Notes: generated from the sequence alone by a model not told the origin. A stretch of 64,000 nucleotides of DNA from Rostratula benghalensis (GCA_013399305.1 VXAI01000658.1:62001-126000), one strand, 5' to 3'. Counted from the first letter of the stretch, positions 10,908-23,302 are shown. Made by a program: numbers and translations.

Positions 10908-11863
10908 AACAGCTAAGTGTCTAAAGAAATGCTAAGCCATCAGTGTGCTTGCCAGCACAATTCAAGAGTAAATATGGGCAAATTTCATGTGCATGCACTG
11001 TTTCCAACGAGTGCAGACAGAGACAGGTAGGTATTTCAGTATAGTTTTAAGCAATGATAATAAAAAGAAATTAGGAAATCTAAGTTTGCTAGAACTAAAC
11101 AGAAAGAACAAAAGTAGATTGTGTTTTTACTAATCACAAAGCCACATCTGAATTAAGAAAATGTTAAGGCCAGACAGACTTTTAAAAATACTAAAACCCA
11201 TCCTTTTGTTCTGTGATAATGAAGTGAGAATTTCACTGAATTCAGGACTTCTGGGAAACCTAGCAGCGCATCTTTAGGAGGAAAAAAAAAGATACCTTGC
11301 TCTCATCTAGCAAAAGACAGCAGGACGTGGTGCACGGCACCCTGAATAAGCCTCCCTTTGCTATTTGGGGTGTTTCATTTGCAACTGAGATGGTATCTGT
11401 TGGGGTGCATTCTAAGATGTGCTATGAAAAATTCACATTCAAGTGCTATTTAGTTTGCAGCTTTCCACTAACACCACTGCCCCAAGCAGAAATTGTGTGT
11501 CATTTTAATGCAAGTTATAGTGATGATTGGCAATTTATAACCATAGCAAACTGCTTCATGCAAAAAAGAGGTGTTGGTATACTAAATGAATCAGGCATCC
11601 CAGGGAGCAGAATGCTGAAAATATTAAGCTTATTTTTTAGTAGCTTTGTAACAGTGCAAATAAAGCATTTAGCTTATGATGGCTGGTGTGATATACAAAA
11701 CCAGCAAGTGATATCCCTTGCAACAGGAATGCCTGTGCTCCCTCTTGCACACGAAGAAGGTAAAGATTCCTCAGCAGCACCTTTTGGTACTTCAGGACTG
11801 CACCTTCTGGCTATTTTCATTCCTGTAACAAATAAAGGTATGAGAAATCATCATTCATGATAC

Positions 11864-11903
11864 AGCCACAGGTACACAATTCTAGCCACAGGTACACAAT
11901 TCT
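11864..11903. repeat. two-copy 20-bp tandem repeat in the TRAC 3'UTR
   Basis: The unit AGCCACAGGTACACAATTCT occurs twice without a spacer (11864-11883 and 11884-11903). Confidence 0.9.
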
Positions 11904-11972
11904 AGACCCGAAGTGTCTCAGAAAGACAAGAAAGAGACACTGAGCCAAAACTAATATATTAGGTCTGAGGTT

Positions 11973-12026
11973 TTAAAGCCAATAAGCATCAAACTTTCCC
12001 AGCTGGAGGCTGGTCAGGCAATGAAT
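11973..12026 (-). CDS. TRAC: TRAC exon 4, putative cytoplasmic-tail end
   Basis: Exon 3 ends on a complete codon before GTGAGT, so the stop must come from a further exon or read-through. On the minus strand, a long pyrimidine tract (about 12030-12100) followed by CAG at 12027-12029 gives a strong acceptor. In the matching phase 0 the exon would add IHCLTSLQLGKFDAYWL and then TAA at 11973-11975. Mammalian TRAC ends in exon 3, so a coding exon 4 would be unusual. Read-through of exon 3 would instead add 27 residues before a TAA. Confidence 0.45.
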   Translation of the reverse strand: MHCLTSLQLGKFDAYWL

Positions 12027-12282
12027 CTGATGGATGAATACAGGCAAGGGAAGGGATGCATAGAGAAATAGAAGGGAGAAAGAAGAAAAAAGTTTAATTT
12101 GTATGTGGATAAAGAAAAGTAAGTAGACTGGAAGCATGGGCAAAGGCATTGTATTGTTGGTAGACAGAAGGTGTATGGATAGACTGCATAAACAGTTATT
12201 ACAGAGAGAAGGAATATTCATAGCTAATGAACTTATCCCAATGTTTTCCGTCAGAGGCCTTACCACCCCTATGCATACTCAC

Positions 12283-12389
12283 CTTTTTTTTCCACATAAG
12301 CATTGTCATAAGCACATTAAAAATTATTCCTTTCATTAAAATAATTTTCAGGCCCAGGTGTGATAAAGACAGCATGTTCAGGTTTTCAT
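12283..12389 (-). CDS. TRAC: TRAC exon 3, transmembrane segment
   Basis: An acceptor (TTCTACAG) precedes 12389 and a donor GTGAGT follows 12283. The exon starts with two bases of a split codon and encodes ENLNMLSLSHLGLK followed by IILMKGIIFNVLMTMLMW and KKK. This is the TCR-alpha connecting peptide end and membrane helix (compare the L-GF/LR-LLLK-FN pattern of the family). The second basic residue (Lys in ILMKGIIFN) is conserved; the first, normally Arg, is Lys here. These residues pair with acidic residues of CD3 chains in the T-cell membrane. Confidence 0.92.
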
Positions 12390-13304
12390 CTGTAGAAGTA
12401 ACAGAGAATGAGAGTCACAAGAGCCCTGAGACAATCTTCTTCCCTCATTCCTCTTCCTAATTTTTTTTAAGGTGAGCAAGGGGAAAACAAGTCAAATTTT
12501 ATTCGAAGAACACAAAGTTTGTTTCGATTTTCTATAAATCTTAAGTTAAAAGCCATTTTCATTTGAAAAGACATTGATCTATTTTGAGGAGGCAGAGATC
12601 AGTCATCAAAAAGTCATTTTATCTTTGAAAACCTCTCTCTGAAAATGACTGATCATATCAGCCAAGTTTACTGGTGGGTATTTTGCTGAAGTGGTGTTTT
12701 GGAAACATTTATCTAACTGATTTCTTTTCTGCAAGGCTGCAGGTTTACGAAAGTACAGCTATTCTGCAGACGGAGCGAGGCAACGATTGCTTGGGCTCCA
12801 GCAGTGGCCAGCGCACTCCCACAGCCATGTGCTGAAGCAAAGTTTGCTCAGATCTTCAGTGCAGCCTTGCTTCTGAGCACTCCTTGCAGAAACCACCAGC
12901 TTATCCTGTGGTTCATTAGGTGTTTGTGCACCCAAAATTGAAAACAAGTCTTTTGAAGTGTGAAATGCAGACAGACATCCAGTAAGGCTGACTAATATCA
13001 GTACCTTAAATCATCGTGTGCTGGGGAGCAGTTGGTTGGCGCTAGTCCTAGCAAGAGCATGTAGGCACTGGTTACATGAGTCACATTAAATTACCAGCTC
13101 AGATCTGGAAGACTGCATTATGCATTAACCCAATGACTTCCAGCCTTGACCTTGATGTTTATAAACCTGTGGGGCTCTTTTGGAAATTTCCAGTCTGAGC
13201 TTTGCTCCAACAAGAGTTCCACAAACAGGGAATATTAGCAAAAACTTGGGAAGACATTTCCATTAATCAGGCCGAGCTGTACTCCTAAAATGCGGTGTAC
13301 ATAC

Positions 13305-13352
13305 CCGTCCTGAAGTGTAGAGACATCTCTGTAACACAGACAGCACTGGAAC
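13305..13352 (-). CDS. TRAC: TRAC exon 2, connecting peptide with interchain Cys
   Basis: This short exon of 48 nt was found by phase and homology. The acceptor is TATCTGAAG (ending at 13353) and the donor is GTATGT. With split codons at both ends it reads SSAVCVTEMSLHFRT between exon 1 (…DPES) and exon 3 (ENLNMLS). It aligns with the mammalian connecting peptide: an SSxxC-type start with the cysteine that links alpha to beta, and a T-D/E-N-L-N end. Exon size fits the usual 45 nt. An alternative acceptor 24 nt later would drop the cysteine. Confidence 0.85.
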
Positions 13353-13792
13353 CTTCAGATAGTAAAAACAGATTCTATTAATAACAGAAATATACTTCTT
13401 CAGAAGTACATAATGATATCTCTATTTGGAAGGGCTGGATTAGAGGTTCTGGCCACTAAACCCTCCCATAAACAGTCATTTCTGCTGTTTTCAGGGCAAG
13501 CATAAAAAGTGACCTCATTAAACTTTAGTGTTCCATTTGGACAATGGAATTTCAGGCTTTACACCCACCCCCCAGTGTGACTTTAAGATCTCTACTGTGA
13601 CTGTACAAGCCCGTTCCACTGAGGAGAAAGGCAAAGGAAAACAGAGGCAACAAGGTTATGTTCCTCTGGAGTGTAGGAGCATAATTCAGCGTTGCTTGCA
13701 GGGTTGGGAGATGTGAAGAAGTCCTGCTTATACTAATAGCAGAGAGACCAAAGCAGCTCTGGCCCTGTATACACATCCAACAATGCCATTAC

Positions 13793-14056
13793 CACTTTCA
13801 GGATCCTTGCCCTCCAGTTCTCCGAAGTCCTCATCACTTGCACCACACTGCATTTTGTCTTTCTTGGCCCAGTAGGTTGACAGGTAGCTTGCTTCCCGTT
13901 TGTTCTCAGATGTTGCAACCTCCACAATAGCACGTGTCGCCTTATCAGCTGAGTTAAGAGTAAGCTTTTCTGGGGAGTAATCTGTGATAAGGCACATTTC
14001 CAAATCTTCATCATTTTTAGAAGTCAGCCTGTAGACTGAAGGAGATGGAGTAATAT
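13793..14056 (-). CDS. TRAC: TRAC exon 1, immunoglobulin-like constant domain
   Basis: The exon encodes the extracellular C-alpha domain. It starts two bases into a codon after an acceptor (CCATTTTCAG), so any J ending in one extra base gives x-ITPSPSVYRLTSKNDED. The domain cysteines are in EMCLITDY and KDKMQCGA. The exon ends in DPES plus one base before GTAATG, giving 264 nt. The C-alpha domain is short and lacks a typical Ig C-domain F-strand pattern, as is usual for C-alpha. It would join each of the TRAJ segments at 18547-41595 by RNA splicing. The strand is opposite to DAD1. Confidence 0.95.
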
Positions 14057-16145
14057 CTGAAAATGGAGAAAAGAGACATTAGATGAGAGTATGCAGTCTT
14101 AGTTCCCTCAATGTTAACATACAGACACTTAGGTATGGAGGTTTTTCCAGTGGGACGTTCTCTGATCATAGGAATCTTGTGCTAGGACACTCTAAAGAGA
14201 ACCAAGGCATCCACAGTAGATGATGCAGGCACAACATGAGACTTACTTTGGCTTATGTTGTGTGGGAGACATAGAGAGTAGCCAGGCAGGATCCCTAGAG
14301 CATCTCAGCTGATATTCATGTGGGCAACTACAACCTAGATGTCCATGCCTAACCTCATCATTCCTCTCTGTAACAACTCATCTAACTCTACTCTGCAGCC
14401 TGGGATTCCTTTTGGATCTCGGCCTGGATGCACTCAGGAATGTGTATGACAGGCAGAGAGCTCTGTCATCTTGCTTCACCGCTATGGTATGTGTCTGAAG
14501 AGAATTCTGCCTTTCCTGCAAATGTGTACTCAGATCCACCACTGACATTCAAGGTGCCACTTCCTCCACCTGTCCTGAGGGACAATGGAGGACAAACACC
14601 AAGTCCTAAGGGTGTCCACCAGTCAATTTTGTTCCTATAGGAGAAAGCTAGGAAAGCTACTGCAAAGTGGGAACACATGGCTGCATTTAGCAAAAGATGA
14701 AATGAATGTTTCATTTTGTTCCACCACCTGACAGTGCAGTGCAAGATTTTTTTACTTAATTTTACCCTGAAGAACAGTAGTCTAGGGAACATTTTTTGGC
14801 ACATTTAGCTTTGAAAATTTGTACTCTCAGCATACATTTCATCTTGCCCAGCTCTTGAAGTCTGATTCTTTGAGAAGGTGCTTTCCTAAATCTTTGTTCA
14901 TGCACAATAGTAAAATGTTATAGGCATTTCAGTACTCTAATGATAAGCAGAAGAAATACCATTGAAGACATTCTTTAGCCAAGCTGCAGATTTGGGGCTC
15001 TCAGCAACCCTCTGGCTGCATTTTCTATTAGACTTCACAATCACAGTGTTGAACTGGAGCTTCAGTTCCCATTTCCAAACTGACAAAATGATATCATGTA
15101 GGACTGAGAGTTTAGATTAATATTTGTTTTGTCCCTGCTCACATGCCACACTGATAAATACTGTAGAAAAGATGGCTAAGCTCCCCACTAAAGAAGTTTT
15201 AATTTCTTCTCATGGGAGAAGTTTGGACTAAATCTTGGCTTTTAGAAACTGCCTCAAAATCTTATGCAAGTGCAGACCCTAGTTCTGCCACTGAGACAGA
15301 TGCTTGTCATCCATTCAATTACCAGATGTCAACACCTCAGAGAAATAGCCATACTTATTTATCAGGATGATCTCAGAAAAAAAACCCAACCAAACCTAAT
15401 CCACGAAGTCTAATGATTCATTCTCAGGCTTTGAAAAATGTGATGAGACTGTGTCTTTCCCAACTACACAGAATATGGTCTAAGGTATCTTCTCACTCTC
15501 CCAACCCCACTCCCCACCTCCCAAACTCCTAGTTCTTGTTTTGAAAATAGTTTCCAGAGATTAATTGTTAGGGAGACAAGAGTACATAAAGAGCTTGGTG
15601 GTAGAACCCTATTTAAATACAGATGAACTAGGGCCCATCATTGTCATGAATACGAATAAGAAGAGGATGAATTGATTGAGCTGCTCTGCTTCTCTCTCAT
15701 AGGGAGTACTATGCTTTCTGAAGAACTACATGTCTGCCCCTCTACACATTTGGGTGTTTTTTTCCCCTTCCATCTGTGCAATGCAAGTCTGTCTTTTGCA
15801 GGCAGCTTCAGCAGCACTCGTTTTGCAAAACTCATTTCTTTTTCTTGCTCAGAGGGCTGCTGGCTTTGTTCTGGGACTCAAGTCTTTTTCCGGTAAGCTC
15901 CTTTGCATATTTGCATACTGTTTGCAGATAGCAGTCTTGGTAAATATCAGTTATTATAACCACAGCACTGTGACCTCTGTTTCCTGTTTTTCTGTCTTAA
16001 TGAGTTGATAGATATGTTGGAGATGTTGTGTTGATATTTATGACGTGTTTGCAGGAAAGATTGAGAGAACCTCAATCTCAAAATTACTGGTTTATTGTAA
16101 AAAATTTTCCTGATATCCATCCTAAATCTCCCCTGGTACAACTTC
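14057..16145. other. TRAC-side intron DNA, no feature recognised
   Basis: This is the first part of the DNA between C-alpha and the nearest J. I scanned it for J motifs with 12-spacer RSS on the minus strand and saw none. Confidence 0.5.
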
Positions 16146-16149
16146 AAGC

Positions 16150-16770
16150 CTTTTCCTCCTGTCCTGTTGCCTATTATGTGGGAGAAGAGACTGACCCCCT
16201 CCTGACAATCACTACTTCACTCCTGCTGTCCACACTGTTGCAAGCCAGGATGCTGTTGGCCTTCTTGTCCACCTGGGCACACTGCTGGCTCATGTTCAGC
16301 CCACAGTCCACCAACCTCCCCCGGTCCTTTTCAATCAGGCAGCTCCAGCTATTCTTCCCCCAGCCTGGAGCCCTGTGTGGGGTTGTTGTGCCCCAAGTGC
16401 AGGACCCAGCACTTGACATTATTGAACCTCATAACATTGGCCTTGGCCCATCCATCCGGCATGTCTAGATCCCTTTGCAATGCCTTTCTACCCTCAAGCA
16501 GGTATATATTACAGAGATTTATCTCTTTCTCCATTCCCTCCAAAGCAAATTCTCTGAATCTTTGGTTGGACTGGAATTGGTGTGATAGAGCTCTTTGATC
16601 CTCTTACTATTCCTCATCCTGAGACATGATATTCCACAGCTATAGTCAACCTGGATCTATTGTCCAGCTCAGATCATAGAATCATAGAATGGTTCGAGTT
16701 GGAAGGGACCTGAAAGATCATCAAGTTCCAACCCCCCTGCCCTAGGCAGGGACACATTCCCTTCACACAC
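16150..16770 (-). repeat. CR1 LINE fragments (two pieces)
   Basis: Bases 16150-16545 read on the minus strand as the C-terminal CR1 RT region (for example [20 protein letters not shown]). Bases 16674-16770 are a reversed CR1 3' end with CATAGAATCATAGAATGG and GGAAGGGACCTGAAAGATCATC. They may be one interrupted copy or two. Confidence 0.85.
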
Positions 16771-17669
16771 TCACGTAAGGTAATCTTAAACCCAAAGCAT
16801 CTCCAGTGACTTAATAAGCACTTCAGCAATCTTTGCTGGTTGTCATCCAATGGAGGTTACAAAGTGGTCCTTTCTGAAATCTGCCAGACCTATATGGATG
16901 CTAGGATGTCTACAACAAGATTAGATGTCCACATTTAGTACCTGAACCCTTCCCTAGACTTCCAGTGCTCATGTCTGGGGGCATTCAGATAGAAGAGTCC
17001 AGGACCTAGTCCTGTATAAGCCAAGCCATCTGAAATACAAAGACTCTGTGTCAGTATTTGCCAACATGAATATGCTGCTTCACCTAGAGGGTTCAGGCAT
17101 AATTCTGGTCTCCATCCCCAAAATGTGCTCATCATTGCCTCTGTAATTGCACTTGGGGAAGTCAAACTACCAAAACCATCCAAGATCTTTCTTTCAAACC
17201 TTTAAAGGGGAAGTAGTACTGAAACAGGATAAATCCTGGGTTTATATCATGTGTCCACATTAGGTAAAAGTTGAGATAAAATTTTCTTAAATTTCATACT
17301 GGGAAGCAACACACTATTTGCGTTCATGTATAGATTGATTCATGCCCCACCTAAATCATGGGAGTTCACTATGATCTCCTCTGCTGCTCCTTTCAATAAT
17401 GTTAAGGAAAGATCTTTTGGGGGTCAAAAGAAGCAATTCTGTTCCTTCCACTCTTTAAAGCTCACAGGTGAAGGAGATCACTTAATCCATCATTGTAACA
17501 ATTGTCTGGAAACTAAAAGACTCTAAGTGGTGGCTCATGAATATCCTGAGAACCTCTGTCAGTTTCACAATATAATTTGCATACTTTTTTCTTCTAAAGT
17601 CACAGTGAGTTTTAGTTGCCAGAAAAAGTTTTCAATTTTATAGGCCAGAGAACTAGTTTTCAGAAAAAA

Positions 17670-17735
17670 ATTCATAGAATGACTTGGGTTGGAAGGGACC
17701 TTTAAAAGTCATCTAGTCCAGCTCTCAATTCAAAT
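17670..17735 (-). repeat. CR1 3' end relic
   Basis: This is a short reversed CR1 terminus (TTCATAGAATGACTTGGG, then GGAAGGGACCTTTAAAAGTCAT). Confidence 0.75.
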
Positions 17736-18546
17736 AATTTCAACTCAAAGAAGTAAAAAAGAAACTTCCTCAGTTAGGGATTAACTATTTATGTAGCAGC
17801 CAAAAAACCCACATTTTTTTGAATAAGAAGAAGACCGATGCAAAAAGAATCAACTTATAATACATTTCTAAAAAAGGGTGGAAAATAATTTTTATGTTGA
17901 TATCAAGAACTTTTGATTTTACACTTGTGTAATTGCTTCAGATGTAGATGTCTATTTCACACAAAAACTATCAGTCTCCTGATCATCTCCTGATAAAAAA
18001 TGATCAGTTTCCTGATCAGTCTATTTAATGGGTACATTTAATTAGCTAACTTATTTTGGATCATAGCCTTGTGCCATTTCCAGAAATTGCTCTCCTGGCT
18101 CCAGTATCCCATGCAGCCCAGTTTAAATCATTGCAAATAGTATAGTCTAAGTCTCTTGGGAAATTTCTTCACAATGCCGTGTGAAACTAAGACTTAAACA
18201 TGAACCCAGAGGTATCTCTGATTCCTCCTCCCCCCAAATTTAAAACAAAACACTATTATTGTCTGACAGGACTCAGGAGTTAATGGTAATGATATGCCAA
18301 CATCATTAACCTACGATACTGATGATGCTGTCTCATTTCCACTATTCCCAGTCTCCCTGCTCTATCTTCACAAGCATCCTGTTGAAAAATAATTCATTTT
18401 CTTTCAGCCCTCACTTCTCCATTCACTCTTCATCTAGAGTTTATGGTCTTTATTTATAAAGGTAGACCCATTCAGAAATGCTAACCAGTGGACACTGCTT
18501 CCACCTTCATATCTTCATAGCCTGTCCTTCTCCAAATCTTACTCAC

Positions 18547-18606
18547 CTGGAGTGACTTTAAATCTAGCCCCTCTTCCAAACACAAACTTGCTGCATCTTT
18601 CAGTTT
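18547..18606 (-). CDS. TRAJ segment, nearest to TRAC
   Basis: The minus strand encodes CSKFVFGRGARFKVTP plus one base, then donor GTGAGT. FGRG is the J motif (Phe-Gly-X-Gly beta-bulge). The heptamer and nonamer on the 5' side are poorly conserved (CAGTTTT or CAGTCAA with an A/T-rich nonamer), so the 5' limit is approximate and recombination efficiency may be low. Confidence 0.75.
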
Positions 18607-18810
18607 TCCAGTCAACAATAAATAAATTTTTTTGGAATAAATTCTTGGCTACCAGCTGCTTATTCCAAGGAGAAAATATCCCACATATCCAAAATATGTG
18701 GGAAAGCTGTCTACCAGAGGATGGCACACAAATATATTTGAAATTTCATTCCTTCTTTTCAGGTTCCTAAAACATTTTAAAATATAACCAAGGAAAGGAA
18801 AAGGAGTTAC

Positions 18811-18870
18811 CATGCATCACAAAAAGTTTTGTTCCACTTCCAAATACAACTTTTCTAGTTCCTGACCACT
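18811..18870 (-). CDS. TRAJ segment (SGTRKVVFGSGTKLFVMH)
   Basis: The 60-nt segment has FGSG, donor GTAACT, heptamer CACACTG (18871-18877, plus strand) and a 12-bp spacer, with a weak nonamer TTACAAATA. It ends one base into a codon, as needed for TRAC. Confidence 0.85.
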
Positions 18871-19376
18871 CACACTGTAACATCAGTTTTTACAAATAGA
18901 GAAGGGGACTTTACTTTTGGATTTTAAAACACAAAAATCATGACATATTATCTTAGGATGAAAACCAGTCCCTAAGCCATTAGTCAGAGTAATCTCTACC
19001 TACTATTTTAAAGGTGGTAAATCAAGTCTGAAAACTGAAATAGACAGGAATTTTATAAAAGTGCTAAACTTGTTATGTCGGATCAGCCATGTGTGAACTG
19101 CTTATAGCACTCTGTGTGACTGCACCATGCTGTGGTTATTAAACCTGTGTGTGCGTTACCATCTTCTCTAGTTGTTCATTACTGCAGTGCGTCACCGCCA
19201 CACCATAGCCAAGCATTCCTTGGATTCCAAGGCAGCACCTCTATTACAACTGTTTTTGTCAAGGTAAACTGAAAAGCCATTGGAATGTGTTTCTGTGAAG
19301 GTCCCTAGTCCATCTATCCAATGAACAAATGATTTGCCAGTCCTGGTTTAATATGGAACAAAAAGCTCAAACTTAC

Positions 19377-19436
19377 TCGGGTTAACAAGAAGTTGGGTTC
19401 CAGTTCCAAATGTGAGTTTCACATATCCCTGATTGG
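19377..19436 (-). CDS. TRAJ segment (NQGYVKLTFGTGTQLLVNP)
   Basis: FGTG motif, donor GTAAGT and a good RSS: CACAGTT (19437-19443), 12 bp, ACAAAAATG. All elements are intact. Confidence 0.93.
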
Positions 19437-19812
19437 CACAGTTGTGTCAACCTCTACAAAAATGTAGACAGGTTTTCCCATTGCATACTGAGAACCAGGT
19501 CAACAGACATTACAGAGCAGGGAATAATTTAAGGGATCAATGATACATATTGCTTATATCTCACCATCAAAGTACCAAAGAAATGTACTCAAAAACTATC
19601 AGTGTCAGCAACAGGGAGATCAAATTAAAAAAAATCTTAATTCACTCACTGGTTACGGTTGTGTATTACACCTTTTGGGGCAATACTGGGAACAATCTGT
19701 GTTTTGTCCATCTGTAACATCACCTAAAATTCCTATTCACTGTGCCACATAGTCAGGGCCACTGCCTTTAAATCCAAGTTTTCTCCTGAATTTTTCACCG
19801 TGAACTACCCAC

Positions 19813-19876
19813 CTGGCTTGATCACCAACAAGGTTCCTTTTCCTAATGTCAGCTTGTATCCTCCAACCCCATAATT
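19813..19876 (-). CDS. TRAJ segment with LGKG core
   Basis: Encodes GVGGYKLTLGKGTLLVIKP, with Leu instead of the J Phe. Donor GTGGGT is present and the RSS is CACACAA, 12 bp, TTGCAATAA. Leu at this place recurs in four other J segments here, so it is probably tolerated. Confidence 0.85.
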
Positions 19877-20387
19877 CACACAACCCAGGAAACCTTTGCA
19901 ATAACTCCTTTAACCTTGATTACACTTTCTCTGTACAGGTTTCAGCAGCACACTCTGACCCTGACTAGATCTTAGAGCTTCACATGCAGTTGCAAAGGCA
20001 ATCTCAGCCTTCTAACTGTATTACTTCAGGATTCATATACTCTCACTTCCTTAGATATTAGGTAGCAGAAGTAAGCCTTTGCATGGCCTTGTACGTGTGA
20101 CAGCTCAACACATCTGGATTCAAGACCCAGTTGAGAACAGAATCTACTTGCCATATTTGTGGATAATACAGTATCTGTATTATAGTGGAAATGAGACAGC
20201 ATCATCAGTGTCATAGGTTAATGATGTTGGCATATCAGTACCATCAGACATACCAGCTAAAAGGCAGTTAAACTCCTTTCCAACATTAATATGAAAAATG
20301 TTATATGTATACTGTTCCTTGGTAGGATTCTGCTACAAGCAAAGACCAGCTAAAATGGTGATAATCACCGTAAATGTAGATTTTCTA

Positions 20388-20985
20388 AGTCATAGAATCA
20401 GGGAATAGTTTGGGTTGGAAGGGACCTTTAAAAGTCATCTGGTTCTGTAAAGAGCAGAGAAGTCTTCAATGAAATCAGGTTGCTCAGAGCCCCATCCAAC
20501 CTGACGTTAAATGTTTCCAGGGACAGTATGTCTACCACCTCTCTGGAAGAGCTGTTCCAGTCTTTTACCACCCTCTTTTTTCATTAATGAAATGTCACAG
20601 GCCCTACTAAAAAAGGTTTGTCTCCATCTTTCATATAAGTCTCTTTTAAGTATTAAAAGGCTGCAGTAACATGTCCCCAGGGCCTTCTCCAGACTGAACA
20701 ATGCCAAATCTCTACCTTTCCTCATAGAGACATGTTCCATCCTTCTGATTATTACCTTATAATCTATTTATTTATTCTCTCCTCTAGACCTGCTCTAAGA
20801 GGTCCATGTCTTTCATGTACTGAGGAACCCACCTGGATGTAGTACAGAGATGGGGTCTCACCAGAGTGGAGCAGAGGGGCAGAATCACCTCCCTCAACCT
20901 GCTGACCACTCTTCTTTTGATGCAGCCCAGGATACAGTTGGCTTTCTGGGCTGTGAGTGCACATTGCCAGCACATGTCCAGCAAA
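20388..20985 (-). repeat. CR1 LINE fragment inside the J array
   Basis: A reversed CR1 3' end (CATAGAATCAGGGAATAG, GGAAGGGACCTTTAAAAGTCAT) is followed by RT C-terminal coding remnants such as [20 protein letters not shown] on the minus strand. Confidence 0.88.
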
Positions 20986-21352
20986 CTAAATATTATAACA
21001 ATTCTTGTATTTCATTGGACTTTCATCTGATTTATATCATCCATGGCTTTGCTTGAGGCCAATGGAAATGGCATGAATTAACACTCAGGAGAAAACAAAC
21101 CCACATGACTGCCTTAAAAGAGCAAAACCAGTATTTATCTTAGGTTATCACAGGAATGCAATTGATGGAAGAGCATTGAAAGCACATTCCAGCCTGCAGC
21201 TGCTTCAAGGCAGACTGCTTGGGCAGCTGCTGTGGAATTGATTCCTCTGGTTAAAGTGAGACCTCAGGCCTTTGACAGCTGCTGTTTCCCAGATCTTGGT
21301 GTTTATCTACAATAGTCTTGTAAATCAGCCAAAAAAATCAGGATAAATGTAC

Positions 21353-21412
21353 CTGGTGAAACCAGAAGTGTCATCCCAGATCCAAATGTGAGTTTGTAAC
21401 TACTTCCATAGT
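21353..21412 (-). CDS. TRAJ segment (YGSSYKLTFGSGMTLLVSP)
   Basis: FGSG motif and donor GTACAT. The RSS is CACACAA (21413-21419), 12 bp, CTACAATAT. The segment is 60 nt and in phase. Confidence 0.9.
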
Positions 21413-23242
21413 CACACAACAGCACAGGCCTCTACAATATCCAGAGTGCTACTGAATGGAGTCTCCAACAGTTAAACACTCCACCACAAGAAATCATACT
21501 TATCTCTGTGATTAGACAGATCCATCTATCTAGGACTATCCTTCTCTTCTGATTTTCTTTTCATGCATCGTTTTGCATCTTTTTAAACTTTCAAACACAT
21601 TCCTTAATATTACCCTGCATCATATTTTTTCCATTGCGTCCAGAAAGCTATCTGCATCTCATTCCTCATTTATTTAGTTTGCCAGTCAGATTTCTGTCTC
21701 AAAAATTAGATTATTTACTGTTCACAGCTCATCTAGCGTTTGACAATAAAGTACAAACTCCATCATCCCATTCTTCTGCATTCACCATCTGAATTAAGTC
21801 AAGTGTGATTCCAGAGTAAATTTGTCATTTAGCCTGTAAGTAGAAAGTGCACTTTTGTGGTAGTCAAAAGTCAAATTGTAGGACAGTTTATTTGTGGCAG
21901 GGAGACCATTGCTTATTCTGATATTAAACACTGAGGTTTCCATACACATTCAGGAAGCTCTTAGGTCATACACAATGGCCAGAGCAAGATCTGGAGCAGT
22001 TGTTGCATATAGATATGACCATAATGGTAAATTAGGGCACATGTAGATAAACTCAGGCAGAGCCTTGATTTATATCTCATTTAGCTTGCTAATAGCTCCA
22101 TATGAACTTATTTTTTTCCTCAGGTGTTTTTGAACAGGGTCAGGAGGGTCATTCGAAATATGAGGAATTTCCCCCAAGGTTTTCAGAATGAATAGATTCT
22201 TTATATTGGTGTGGGTTTTAACTTTCAGAATATCATTTAGATATTAAATGCTCATAAAATTTGGAAAATCTTGTATAATTACAAGAAAAATATTGGTGTC
22301 TGAGGAGCTGCCTTACTTCCTTTCCCTTTTCAAAAGAGTTTCAGACAAGAGACGAGGTGTGGAGTTTTGGGGTGTTTTTTCCAGACACTTGTGGAAGCAA
22401 ATGTCAAAGCACAATTTTTTTCATGTTTGTTTATTTTTTTTTTCCAGAGGAAATTATTTTGTGGTCAGGGTCACCTTTCCATCTTTCCACAAAAATTATT
22501 CAGCAATGAACTTTGCTTCTTGACCTCTTTCTCCTCTCTCTGGGTAAAAACTATTCCATCTCTAGCTTATAAGACTTGTCAGAATGTTCTTCAACAGTCT
22601 CAGAGTTTCACTACTAATGCGCTCCAACATGCACATGGATGTTGAAGGCTGAGGTAACTTCACAGTACTCAAATTGTTGGCTGTGAATACAAACTTGGTA
22701 TCATTCTCAGGGTTACAATTGCTTCCTGAGCCTCCGGTATTTATAAAGTGTTTCACAGTAAGACAGAAACCCATCCTCTGTCATTGCAGATTTATTAAGG
22801 GTTTCCAAAGCAAAGACCCAACATCAGTGTACAATTAGGAATTTTGTTGTCTTAAAGTGTAAGCATCCACATGCTAGAAAAGTCCTTTTTACCTCCTACA
22901 GCTTTATGAGACTACTCTCACCACTCTGCATTTTGCTGGTCCGTGCTGGCCTTCACCATTTCCCATTCAGGGTTGAGGATGCCATTTCCTGTTGACTTTC
23001 CAAGAAAAATCCTCTTGCATGTGTAAAAATTCTCCTGTGGCTATGGCTCCTATGGCATCATCAGGAATAGGGTGGGGAAAAGATATATGTGCAGCCATAG
23101 AAATCACTTGCTCTTATGCAAGCTGAAAATTTATAGTCCTATATAGTTTCTAATATATTGTAGAATGATAAAATAGGCAAAATAACTTGCAAAGGGAAAG
23201 AAGTACTTCCAAGACAAACAACATGTGAGAAATCAGACATAC

Positions 23243-23302
23243 CTGGAGAAACCATCAGTTTAGTTCCAGCTCCAAACTTGAGTTTGCCGTAACTCACAGT
23301 GA
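23243..23302 (-). CDS. TRAJ segment (SYGKLKFGAGTKLMVSP)
   Basis: FGAG motif and donor GTATGT. Two heptamer-like blocks overlap its 5' end: CACAGTG at 23295-23301 and CACTGTG at 23303-23309. The second gives the usual 60-nt length, a 12-bp spacer and nonamer GCAAATAGG, so I use it. Confidence 0.9.

Noticed and set aside
22655..22745. J-like minus-strand peptide NDTKFVFTANNLSTV
   Set aside because: The start resembles a J, but there is no FGXG, no heptamer at the right distance and no good donor. It may be a very old relic.
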